DNA from: an uncultured Gammaproteobacteria bacterium
GTDB taxonomy: Bacteria; Pseudomonadota; Gammaproteobacteria; GCA-001735895
Direction: 5' to 3'
NCBI GenBank assembly: GCA_947259305.1
Contig: CAMYML010000001.1
Span: 1 to 52,014 of the forward strand
DNA: 52,014 nt
This document shows, piece by piece, positions 18,071 to 25,879 of the stretch. The notes under the pieces are model-generated. The model saw only the letters and a program-made list of their open reading frames with translations, searched no databases and was not told the DNA's origin. Position 1 is the first letter of the stretch. Every line of letters begins with the position of its first letter. The translations under genes and the position numbers were made by a program.

Positions 18071-18717
18071 TGACGATCGAAATGGACCTGAGCGATGTGC
18101 GCCGCGACTACGAAGCGCACGGCATTACCCGCAAGGACATGGACCCGGATCCGTTCGTGCAATTCGGGCAGTGGCTGCAGCGCGCACGCGACCTGGAGCT
18201 GCTCGACGCCACGGCGATGACGCTGGCCACGGCGGATTCCGCGGGCCAGCCCTCGGCCCGTGTCGTGCTGCTCAAGCATTTCGACGCCGCCGGATTTTGC
18301 TGGTACACCGATTCGCGCAGCCAGAAGGGTCGGCATCTCGAGGTAAACCCGAACGCCGCCCTGCTGTTTCACTGGCGTGATCTGAGCCGCCAGGTGCGCG
18401 TGCATGGCCGCGTTCAAGCCATGCCGAGCGAGGACGCCGAGAAGTATTTCCTGATGCGCCCCGAAGGCAGTCGTTTCAGCGCCGCCGCTTCACATCAGTC
18501 CAGCGAAATCGAAAGCCGCTCCCATCTGCAGGATGAAGTACTGCGTTTGCGCGCCGCCTATCCCGACGGCGATGTGCCGCGGCCCGAGACCTGGCTTGGT
18601 TACCGCCTGCAGCCCGATTATTTCGAATTCTGGCAGGGACAGGATAATCGGCTGCACGATCGTATCGTCTACACCCCGCTCGAGGGTGGCTGGGGAATGG
18701 CGCGGATTTCACCCTGA
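18070..18717 (+). CDS. pdxH: Pyridoxine/pyridoxamine 5'-phosphate oxidase
   Basis: Predicted 215-residue FMN enzyme that oxidises PNP or PMP to pyridoxal 5'-phosphate in the last step of vitamin B6 synthesis and salvage. Family features are SARVVLLKHFDAAGFCWYTD, SQKGRHLEVNPNAALLFHW (FMN/substrate residues), RPEGSRFSAAASHQSS, and the C-terminal dimerisation region ending FWQGQDNRLHDRIVYTP. The length matches E. coli PdxH. The ATG at 18070 overlaps the upstream stop by one base. The gene is translationally coupled to the hydrolase before it and to the DUF2214 gene after it. Confidence 0.95.
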   Translation: MTIEMDLSDVRRDYEAHGITRKDMDPDPFVQFGQWLQRARDLELLDATAMTLATADSAGQPSARVVLLKHFDAAGFCWYTDSRSQKGRHLEVNPNAALLFHWRDLSRQVRVHGRVQAMPSEDAEKYFLMRPEGSRFSAAASHQSSEIESRSHLQDEVLRLRAAYPDGDVPRPETWLGYRLQPDYFEFWQGQDNRLHDRIVYTPLEGGWGMARISP

Positions 18718-19169
18718 TGCTGGTGGCGGCGCTGATAGCTTTTGGCCACTTTCTGGCATTTTTCTCACTCTCCGCCGCCCTGGTGTTGCAACGGGCCTTA
18801 CTCGCGGAATCTCTCAGCGTCGAGACCGCGCGCCGAATCCAGCGCGCCGACCTGGTGCTGGATATTGCGGCGGTGTTGCTGCTGCTGTTCGGTTTTTTGC
18901 GCGTCATCTATTTCGAAAAAGGCAGCGCCTATTATTTCGGAAATACCTTTTTTCAGATCAAGCTCGCCTCGTTTGTCATTGCCGGGATCATCTCGCTTTA
19001 TCCGAGCGCGGTGTACCGGCGCTGGAGCAGCGAACTGAAGCAGGGCATCGCACCCGAGCTCGAGAGCGACATGCTCAGACGCTTAAAGAAAATCATCCAC
19101 TGGGAACTGGTCCTGATCGGCGCTATTCTGATATGCGCGTCGTTGATGGCGAAGGGAATCGGCGGCTGA
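18717..19169 (+). CDS. DUF2214-family four-helix membrane protein
   Basis: Predicted 150-residue inner-membrane protein with four hydrophobic helices (about 1-22, 45-65, 80-102 and 128-147). The early GHFLAFFSLSAALVLQRALL, the middle GSAYYFGNTFFQIKLASFV and RRWSSEL agree with the DUF2214 family, whose function is unknown. Conserved histidine and aromatic residues in the helices have led some to compare such proteins with heme or redox membrane proteins, but I cannot confirm that. ATG 18717 overlaps the pdxH stop by one base, so it is co-translated with pdxH. Confidence 0.75.
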   Translation: MLVAALIAFGHFLAFFSLSAALVLQRALLAESLSVETARRIQRADLVLDIAAVLLLLFGFLRVIYFEKGSAYYFGNTFFQIKLASFVIAGIISLYPSAVYRRWSSELKQGIAPELESDMLRRLKKIIHWELVLIGAILICASLMAKGIGG

Positions 19170-19289
19170 TTACAACCCTGTAAAATCGAGATTTTTTGGC
19201 GCCGCTATTTAAAGCTGCGGACTTGAACCGCGGTCCGCTGCGGCGGGATGCCTTAAACCGGATACGGGAATGAAAATGAAGGAGAGGAT

Positions 19290-20318
19290 ATGACCGAAGC
19301 CAGCAAAATTCTAAACCTGACCCAGGTGGAAGACCTGACGCGGCGTGCGCTCGCCGCCTGCGGTGCGCACGGGCAACAACTGGAGCTCGCGGTGCAATCG
19401 GTGGTCGATGCCGAGTGCGATGGCATTCGTACCGTGGGCCTGGGTTATTTGCCGCTTTATTGTGGCCACCTGCAGGTTGGCAAAATCAATCGTGACGCCC
19501 GGCCCGAACATGCGCTGATTGCGCCCTCGGCCCTGCGTTCGATGGCTGACAGTGGCTTCGCGCACGCGGCCTTTGCCGAGGCCGAGCAGGCGTTTTACCA
19601 GTTAGCCCGGCAACAGGGCATTGCCGCGCTGTCGATCGTCGATTCCTACTCGGCCGGCGTGGTCGGCTGGTTCGCGCAACGCATAGCCGCTGCCGGTTTG
19701 ATCGGGATTGGCTTTGCCAATTCGCCCTCGGCGGTGGCGCCAGCGCCGGGCGCGAGTCCTTTCTTCGGTACCAACCCGATGGCGTTTGCGATTCCCAGGG
19801 GTGAAAAAGACCCGATCATCGCCGACATGGCGACCAGCCAGGTGGCGCTGGTGACGATAAAGAAAGCGGCCGCGGAAGGCCGTTCGATCCCGTCAGGATG
19901 GGGCTATGACAAGAACGGCAACGATACCACCGATGCCGCCGCGGTAATCGACGGTGGCGCGCTGGCGCCGGCTGGCGGTTACAAGGGTATGCTGCTGGGA
20001 TTGCTGGTCGATTTACTGGCCGGAGTACTGAGTGGGCCAAATTGCTCGTTTCAGGCTCCGGTATTCAAAAACAATACCGGTGGCGAACCCAGAGTGGGCC
20101 AATTTTTTATCGCGCTTTCGCCGGGCGGTTTCACCCCCGGAGGCGATCACGCCTACGCCGACCGGCTCGAAACCATGCTCACCGCGCTCGCGGCCGAGCC
20201 GGGCGTGCGCCTGCCGGGTTCACGCCGACATGAAGCCAGGCTCAGGGCTGAAACGCAGGGTGTCGAAGTGGCGCTGGAGTTGATCGACCGGCTCGAGGGT
20301 TTCGCCGCGGGCAGCTGA
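19290..20318 (+). CDS. Ldh-family NAD(P)-dependent 2-hydroxyacid dehydrogenase
   Basis: Predicted 342-residue cytoplasmic enzyme of the malate/L-lactate/ureidoglycolate/sulfolactate dehydrogenase family (Ldh_2), unrelated in fold to classical lactate dehydrogenase. Motifs include SYSAGVVGWFAQRIA, FFGTNPMAFAIPRGEKDPII, DMATSQVAL and GGYKGMLLGLLVDLLAGVLS. The enzyme would interconvert a 2-hydroxyacid and a 2-oxoacid with NAD(P). A strong GGAGAGGA site precedes ATG 19290. The gene stands alone after a 120-bp gap. Which hydroxyacid it uses cannot be read from sequence; neighbouring dehydrogenases for lactate and glycolate make a catabolic role likely. Confidence 0.85.
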   Translation: MTEASKILNLTQVEDLTRRALAACGAHGQQLELAVQSVVDAECDGIRTVGLGYLPLYCGHLQVGKINRDARPEHALIAPSALRSMADSGFAHAAFAEAEQAFYQLARQQGIAALSIVDSYSAGVVGWFAQRIAAAGLIGIGFANSPSAVAPAPGASPFFGTNPMAFAIPRGEKDPIIADMATSQVALVTIKKAAAEGRSIPSGWGYDKNGNDTTDAAAVIDGGALAPAGGYKGMLLGLLVDLLAGVLSGPNCSFQAPVFKNNTGGEPRVGQFFIALSPGGFTPGGDHAYADRLETMLTALAAEPGVRLPGSRRHEARLRAETQGVEVALELIDRLEGFAAGS

Positions 20319-20376
20319 GTTGATGCTCTGAAACGCCATATTTTGCCAAATATTTACATTAAAGATTCCCTTAAGG

Positions 20377-20520
20377 ATCCGTGCCGATACCAACAGCGCC
20401 GGCGCCGGCCTGGGGCTATCGATCGTCAATACGATCGCGCAGATTCAGGCTGCCCGGCTGGTGTTGAGCGAGTCTGACCTGGGCGGGCTTTGCGTAACCG
20501 TTCAATTCAAAATTAACTGA
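20377..20520 (+). pseudogene. C-terminal remnant of a sensor histidine kinase
   Basis: The translation in this frame begins IRADTNSAGAGLGLSIV and ends in a TGA at 20518-20520. GAGLGLSIV is the G2 box of the histidine kinase ATPase domain, and the remainder matches the last beta strands of that domain. The N-terminal nine-tenths of the kinase is missing: upstream is AT-rich DNA with no homology and a stop at 20329. No start codon or ribosome site is present. It is a gene fossil lying between the Ldh gene and the first miniature element, whose left end is about 50 bases downstream. Confidence 0.7.
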
Positions 20521-20571
20521 AAAAGACCGCGGATATCCGGTAAAATTCGCCCTTACCTGCGCCCGGCAGAC

Positions 20572-20591
20572 AGCCCGAATATTGCGCCAGT
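20572..20591 (+). repeat. MITE copy 1, left terminal inverted repeat
   Basis: AGCCCGAATATTGCGCCAGT, matching the reverse complement of 20809-20828 at 18 of 20 positions. Confidence 0.75.
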
Positions 20592-20827
20592 CGGGCTCGG
20601 ACCTTGATATAAAATATTGAATAATTCGGAAAAACTGTATTTTCAAGTGAATTTTAAAGGTACAGTTTGCTACCGGCCAGAGCCCTATCCCGGCGCTGAC
20701 TTGTCCAGATACGCCTGGACTTGGGTTTCCCTCAAGCCATAGCTACAGCTATGGCTTTCGGTCCAGCCCGGCGTCCATCCGCATCTGTCCTGCCTCAGCA
20801 TCCGGGATACTGGTGCAATATCCGGGC
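20573..20827 (+). mobile_element. Foldback MITE, copy 1 (255 bp)
   Basis: The element has inexact 20-bp terminal inverted repeats (18 of 20 match), an AT-rich segment of about 85 bp after the left repeat, and then a long imperfect foldback filling the right part. It shares order and sequence with the copy at 33496-33741, including TATTTT-x-CAA followed by a TTTGC(T)ACC end of the AT-rich part. The right flank is TA and the left flank CA, compatible with a TA target duplication with one mutated base. It encodes no protein. It ends 25 bases before the hyuA start and so probably supplies the hyuA leader. MITE status is inference from symmetry plus two copies; the parent transposase is not in the window. 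Confidence 0.72.
20734..20757. repeat. Perfect palindrome at the apex of MITE copy 1
   Basis: AAGCCATAGCT, a two-base AC loop, then AGCTATGGCTT: an 11-bp perfect inverted repeat. It caps a longer imperfect foldback running from about 20678 to 20808. As RNA it would form a strong hairpin about 95 bases before the hyuA start codon. Confidence 0.85.
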
Positions 20828-20828
20828 T
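20809..20828 (-). repeat. MITE copy 1, right terminal inverted repeat
   Basis: ACTGGTGCAATATCCGGGCT, the partner of 20572-20591. Its core GCAATATNCGGGCTA is shared with the right end of MITE copy 2. Confidence 0.75.
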
Positions 20829-20852
20829 AGCGAATCAGAGCGGAATCTACCC

Positions 20853-22949
20853 ATGGCTTACAACAATCAGAGCGTTCGTGTCGGTGCCGATATCGGCGGG
20901 ACTTTTACCGATGTCGTGCTTGAAGTCGGCGCTCAGAAATTCAGCGCCAAGGTGTTGACCAATAATAGCGAACCTGAGCAGGCGATCATCGATGGCCTGT
21001 TCAAGGTAACGCAGATAGCCAAAGTTGGCCTGGAACATATCGATCAGTTGATCCACGGCACCACGCTGGCGACCAATTCTCTGATCGAGCGCCGTGGTGC
21101 CGAGACCGCCTTCATTACCAGCAAGGGTTTCCGCGACGTAATCGAAATGCGCACCGAGGGGCGTTTCGAGCAATACGATCTGAACCTGAGCCTGCCGCCG
21201 CCGTTGATATCGCGTGAACATCGCTATGTCGTCGATGGCCGTATCGCGGCCAGCGGGCGAGAGCTGGTTGCACTCGACGAGGGGCAATTGCTCGAGATTG
21301 CGGCGCGGATTGGTCAAGCTGGATACCAGAGTGTCGCCATCGGTTTCATACATTCCTATGTCAGCGCCGCGCACGAACGTCGCGCGCGTGAAATTCTGGC
21401 GGCCGAATTGCCCGCTATCAGCATTTCGATTTCGAGCGAGGTATCGCCGCAGATGCGCGAATTCGAGCGTTTCAACACGGTCTGCGCGAATGCATTCATC
21501 AAACCTCTGATGGCGTCATATCTGCAGCGCCTGGTCGATCGCTTCCGCGCCGAGGGCGGCGATTGCCCGGTGTTCATGATGCACTCCGGCGGGGGCCTGA
21601 TCTCGGTCGAAAGCGCGATCGAGTTTCCGGTGCGATTACTCGAGTCCGGACCCGCGGGCGGTGCGATTTACGCGGCCGACTATGCCGCCGGCTACGGGCT
21701 GGACAAGGTACTGTCCTACGACATGGGCGGCACCACCGCGAAGATTTGCATGATCGAAAACCGCGTGCCGAAGACTGCGCGTAGCTTCGAAGTGGCGCGC
21801 ACCTATCGTTTCAAGAAGGGTTCGGGCATGCCGGTATCGATCCCGGTCATCGAAATGGTCGAAATCGGCGCCGGTGGCGGTTCGCTGGGCTGGGTCGATG
21901 AAATGCACCAGATTCGCGTGGGCCCTGAAAGTGCCGGCTCGGAACCGGGGCCGGCCTGCTATGACCGTGGTGGTCAGCAACCGGCGGTGACCGACGCCGA
22001 CCTGGTGCTCGGTCGCCTGGATCCGGAAAGTTTCGCCGGCGGCGAAATAAAACTCGAAACGCAGAATTCGATCGCGGCACTGCAGCGGGCAATCGGTCAG
22101 CCACTCGAGATGGGCACCGAGACCGCTGCTGTCGGGGTATGCGAGGTGGTCGATGAAAACATGGCCAACGCGGCGCGCGTGCACGCGGTCGAGAATGGCA
22201 AGGAGCTCGCTGATTTTACTATGATTGCCTACGGTGGCGCCGCTCCGCTGCATGCCTGTCGCCTGTGCGAGAAGCTCGGCATCGACAGCCTGTTGATTCC
22301 GCCCGGTGCCGGCGTCGGTTCGGCGATCGGCTTTTTGCGCGCACCGTTCGGTTTCGAGGCGGTACGTGGCGCTTTTCTGCGCCTGAGTGAATTCGATGCC
22401 GACTGGACCAACCGCCTGATCGCCGAGCTCGATGCGGAAGCCCAGCGCTTTGCCCAGGCCGGTGGCGCGCAGATGGAGCTGCTGCGCGAAATCAAGGCTT
22501 ACATGCGCTACCAGGGGCAGGGCTGGGAAATCGTCGTGATGTTGCCTGACCGCGACTTCGTCGATGCCGACCAGCTCGAAATACGGCGGCGCTTCGAAGA
22601 TGAATATATTCGCCTGTTCGGACGTGCGCTCGATGGTCTCGACATCGAAATCATGACCTGGTCGGTGCAGGTGCGCAGCCACCTGGCCGAGCCCGCCACG
22701 GTTATGCCGGTGACTACTGAAAATCCCTGTTACAGCGATGAAAGGCGGCGTATTTTCGATGTGCGCGAGCAAGGTTTCGTCGATGCCGCGGTGTTCCAGC
22801 GCGAAGCGCTGGCTAGCGGTGACCTGATTTCCGGACCCGCGGTCATCATCGAAAGCGAAACCAGTACCATCGTGACCAACCGTTACCAGGCAATCATGCA
22901 ATCCGATGGTTGCCTGCTGCTGAGACTAAAGGGGAAAGAACATGACTGA
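20853..22949 (+). CDS. hyuA: Hydantoinase/oxoprolinase family protein, subunit A
   Basis: Predicted 698-residue cytoplasmic protein. It starts MAYNNQSVRVGADIGGTFTD, with the ATPase-fold phosphate loop of the hydantoinase A/5-oxoprolinase family; the middle has HGTTLATNSLIERRGAETAF, FMMHSGGGL and SYDMGGTTAKICMI. With subunit B it would form an ATP-dependent enzyme that opens a cyclic amide such as N-methylhydantoin, hydantoin or 5-oxoproline; the true substrate is unknown and acetone-carboxylase relatives share this fold. ATG 20853 is chosen because the family domain starts there, although the frame is open back into the MITE. Its end overlaps hyuB by eight bases. Confidence 0.88.
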   Translation: MAYNNQSVRVGADIGGTFTDVVLEVGAQKFSAKVLTNNSEPEQAIIDGLFKVTQIAKVGLEHIDQLIHGTTLATNSLIERRGAETAFITSKGFRDVIEMRTEGRFEQYDLNLSLPPPLISREHRYVVDGRIAASGRELVALDEGQLLEIAARIGQAGYQSVAIGFIHSYVSAAHERRAREILAAELPAISISISSEVSPQMREFERFNTVCANAFIKPLMASYLQRLVDRFRAEGGDCPVFMMHSGGGLISVESAIEFPVRLLESGPAGGAIYAADYAAGYGLDKVLSYDMGGTTAKICMIENRVPKTARSFEVARTYRFKKGSGMPVSIPVIEMVEIGAGGGSLGWVDEMHQIRVGPESAGSEPGPACYDRGGQQPAVTDADLVLGRLDPESFAGGEIKLETQNSIAALQRAIGQPLEMGTETAAVGVCEVVDENMANAARVHAVENGKELADFTMIAYGGAAPLHACRLCEKLGIDSLLIPPGAGVGSAIGFLRAPFGFEAVRGAFLRLSEFDADWTNRLIAELDAEAQRFAQAGGAQMELLREIKAYMRYQGQGWEIVVMLPDRDFVDADQLEIRRRFEDEYIRLFGRALDGLDIEIMTWSVQVRSHLAEPATVMPVTTENPCYSDERRRIFDVREQGFVDAAVFQREALASGDLISGPAVIIESETSTIVTNRYQAIMQSDGCLLLRLKGKEHD

Positions 22950-24609
22950 CGGCATTTCCAACGTCCATATGCAGGTCATGTGGAACCGCCTGATCGCGGT
23001 CGTCGAGGAACAGGCGCTGACGCTGGTGCGCACCGCGTTTTCGACCTCGGTACGTGAAGCCGGTGACGTCTCGGCCGGGGTTTTCGACCGCGACGGCTAC
23101 ATGATCGCGCAGGCCGTCACGGGTACCCCGGGGCACGTCAATGCGATGGCGGCGGCGGTGCGAAATTTTATCGACGATATCGGCGCAGACAATATTTTCG
23201 AGGGTGATTCCTATGTCACCAATGACCCGTGGAAGGGCACCGGGCACCTGCACGATTTTACCTTCGTCAATCCATCCTTTCGCGATGGCAGGCTGGTCGG
23301 TTATTTTGCCTGTACCGCGCACGTGGTCGACGTCGGCGGCCGTGGTTTCGGACCGGACGCGACCGAGATTTACGAGGAAGGGATTCTGATCCCGATCATG
23401 AAGTTCGCCGAACGCGGTGAAGTGAACCAGGTGCTGATCAACATCATTCGTAACAACGTACGCGAAAACGAACAGGTGGTTGGCGACCTTTTCTCGCTGT
23501 CGTCCTGTAACGATACCGGTCACCGGCGGTTGATGGATATGATGGACGAGTTTGCCATCGATGATCTGCAGGAACTGCGCGATTTCATTTTCGAGAATAG
23601 TCTGAGTGCAACCCTCGAGCGCCTCAGGGAATTGCCACCCGGTTCCTATGATAACGAGCTAACCGTAGACGGCTACGATAAGCCAGTGACGATGAAACTG
23701 CGGCTCGTCGTCTCCGAGCAGGGCGTGCTTGCCGACTTCGATGGCACCAGTGGCCTCAGCGAAAAGGGTATCAACGTGCCGCTGATCTACACTACCGCTT
23801 ATGCCTGTTACGCGCTCAAGTGCGCGCTCGCGCCGCAGATACCGAACAACCATGCGTCCCTGTCCCCTTTTAAAGTAACGGCGCCGGAAAATTGTATCCT
23901 CAATGCGAAACACCCGGCGCCGGTCGCGATTCGGCACGTGCTCGGACAATTCCTGCCCGATGCCGTGCTCGGGGCCCTGCACAAGATGTTACCCGACAGG
24001 GTGCCGGCCGAAGGCTCCAGCGCCTTGTGGATCATACAGCTCGGCGCGCGCCCAATCGATGCCCGCCAGGCAGTCGCGGATGAGCATGCGCAGAGTTCGG
24101 AAATTCTGATGTTCAACTCTGGGGGGACCGGAGCGCGCCCAACGCTGGACGGACTCAGCGCAACCGCGTTCCCGTCCGGCGTGCATACCATGTCAGCCGA
24201 GGTTACGGAGCATTTGGGGCCAATCACGATCTGGCGTAAGGAATTGCGTGAGGGTTCGGGCGGCGCCGGCGCGCAGCGCGGTGGCCTCGGCCAGGTGATC
24301 GAAATTTCGGCCAACACGGGTTACCGCATCTACATCAACGCGATGTTCGATCGCTGTCAGCACCCGGCCCGAGGGCGGGATGGCGGCTTGTCTGGCGCCG
24401 CCGGCGGCGTCAGTCTCGACGACGGCAGCTTGATGCAGTCCAAGGGCAAGCAGTGGATTCCGGACGATCGGCACCTGGTCTTGAACCTGCCGGGCGGGGG
24501 TGGCTACGGCGCTCCCGGCAAGCGTGATCGTGCGATGATTGCGCAGGATATCGAACGCCAGTACATAACTCTCGATCAGGCGAAGCGGGATTATGCCTAT
24601 GAAATCTGA
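22942..24609 (+). CDS. hyuB: Hydantoinase family protein, subunit B
   Basis: Predicted 555-residue partner of HyuA. Typical hydantoinase B text is visible: QVMWNRLIAVVEEQALTLVR near the start, GHVNAMAAAVRNF, FEGDSYVTNDPWKGTGHLHD, ACTAHVVDVGG, and the C-terminal REGSGGAGAQRGGLGQVIEI and LPGGGGYG. The length is normal for the family. ATG 22942 follows AAAGGGGAAAG and overlaps the hyuA stop, so the subunits are coupled. The histidines and aspartates of NDPWKGTGHLHD are probably at the metal centre. No allantoinase, carbamoylase or racemase gene is adjacent, so the pathway is not defined by context. Confidence 0.88.
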   Translation: MTDGISNVHMQVMWNRLIAVVEEQALTLVRTAFSTSVREAGDVSAGVFDRDGYMIAQAVTGTPGHVNAMAAAVRNFIDDIGADNIFEGDSYVTNDPWKGTGHLHDFTFVNPSFRDGRLVGYFACTAHVVDVGGRGFGPDATEIYEEGILIPIMKFAERGEVNQVLINIIRNNVRENEQVVGDLFSLSSCNDTGHRRLMDMMDEFAIDDLQELRDFIFENSLSATLERLRELPPGSYDNELTVDGYDKPVTMKLRLVVSEQGVLADFDGTSGLSEKGINVPLIYTTAYACYALKCALAPQIPNNHASLSPFKVTAPENCILNAKHPAPVAIRHVLGQFLPDAVLGALHKMLPDRVPAEGSSALWIIQLGARPIDARQAVADEHAQSSEILMFNSGGTGARPTLDGLSATAFPSGVHTMSAEVTEHLGPITIWRKELREGSGGAGAQRGGLGQVIEISANTGYRIYINAMFDRCQHPARGRDGGLSGAAGGVSLDDGSLMQSKGKQWIPDDRHLVLNLPGGGGYGAPGKRDRAMIAQDIERQYITLDQAKRDYAYEI

Positions 24610-24733
24610 ACCTGGCTCACATTTATAAGGGTACATCTGGAAATAACGGCTTAATCAAACCAACCTGCTGCCGAATAACTGCTATACATAGAATGCGAAT
24701 TCTGATTTTTGATTCGCTTGCACAGGTAGTCAT

Positions 24734-25879
24734 ATGTTGGTTCTCAAATCGAAACGCTGCTGGATTCTCCACCGCTGCCGGCTGTTCTCTGTTGTTGGTT
24801 TCATGCTGTGGGGCTTCCTCTTGCCCCAGGCGCAGGCCAACCAGGAAGGCGCCGACCGTTTTCGCATTTTAATCGTCTCCAGTTATCACCGCGAGTACCT
24901 GTGGTCGCAATCCACCAACGAGGGCGTAATGGCTGCGATGCTGCGCTACGGATTCCTCGAAGACGAGCAACAGGTCAGGCAATTTACCGAGCAAGATGCC
25001 GTCGCAAGCAAGCGCGCGATTTTGCAGAAAACCTGGATGGATACCAAACGCAAACGCAGCACATCCGATATTGCCGAAGTGACCGTCAAAATCATGCAGC
25101 AAATCGAGACATTCAAGCCCGACCTGGTCATGCTCGGTGATGATAATGCGGCCAATTACATCGGTAACCAGTTGCTGGATACTGAAATACCGGTGGTGTT
25201 CTGGGGGATAAACGGGTTACCGCTCAAATATGGACTCATCGATAGCATGGCTCGGCCCGGGCACAACATAACCGGGGTCTGGCAGGCGGGGTACTACCGG
25301 GAGGGCCTCGAACTGTTGAGTAAACTGGTGCCCGAGGCCAGAACATTTGCCATCCTGGCCTGCGATTCGGTAACCGCGAGAGCCAACATCAAACAACTCG
25401 AGGGATTGTATCGCAGCGGCAATTCACCCCTGGACCTGGTAGATGTGGTCAGCACCAACGACTTCGAAGAATTCAAGCGCAGGGCCAAGCAGCTTGAATC
25501 GCAGGTCGATGCTTTTTTCGTGCTTAATCATGACACCATGAAAGATGCGCGCGGCAATCACCTCGATATGCTCGAAGTGGGCCGTTGGTATCTCGAAAAT
25601 ATTCGCAAACCCGAAGCCTCCCATGAAGATCAATTCGTTCGCGAGGGTATGCTTTTAACTGCCAATGATTCCGGTTATAACCAGGGATACACGGCGTTTG
25701 AAATGGCGTTCGATATACTCGAACAAGGTCTCAGTCCCCACTTGATGCGCACCAAGACACCGGCGCATGGCCCGCTGATGGTGAATCGCAACCGCGCACG
25801 GGCGCTCGGGATTTCCTTATCCGAGCACGACTACCTGATCGACGAATTTGTAGATACTTCGGCTGCCCTGGAGCAATAA
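24734..25879 (+). CDS. Periplasmic ABC-type substrate-binding protein (orphan, sensor-linked)
   Basis: Predicted 381-residue exported protein with a signal peptide (about 1-35, ending PQAQA). The mature part has an RILIVSSYHREYLWSQSTNE start, PDLVMLGDDNAANYIGNQLL, PVVFWGINGLP and ARPGHNITGVWQAGYYREGL, the two-lobed pattern of the ABC_sub_bind/periplasmic-binding-like fold. No ABC permease or ATPase is adjacent. Instead the stop codon overlaps the start of a membrane GGDEF-EAL protein (TAATG), so the natural inference is a periplasmic ligand receptor for that enzyme. The ligand is unknown. Confidence 0.8.
   Translation: MLVLKSKRCWILHRCRLFSVVGFMLWGFLLPQAQANQEGADRFRILIVSSYHREYLWSQSTNEGVMAAMLRYGFLEDEQQVRQFTEQDAVASKRAILQKTWMDTKRKRSTSDIAEVTVKIMQQIETFKPDLVMLGDDNAANYIGNQLLDTEIPVVFWGINGLPLKYGLIDSMARPGHNITGVWQAGYYREGLELLSKLVPEARTFAILACDSVTARANIKQLEGLYRSGNSPLDLVDVVSTNDFEEFKRRAKQLESQVDAFFVLNHDTMKDARGNHLDMLEVGRWYLENIRKPEASHEDQFVREGMLLTANDSGYNQGYTAFEMAFDILEQGLSPHLMRTKTPAHGPLMVNRNRARALGISLSEHDYLIDEFVDTSAALEQ

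Noticed and set aside
20573..20827. Riboswitch or structured leader RNA upstream of hyuA
   Set aside because: The related copy lies between glcE and glcF, unrelated genes, with terminal inverted repeats and TA flanks. A mobile element explains this better, although an RNA effect is not excluded.
21636..22901. 421-codon open frame antisense to hyuA
   Set aside because: It lies wholly opposite a gene with clear family motifs; the translation is rich in H, R and D with no recognisable domain, as expected for the shadow of a GC-rich gene.
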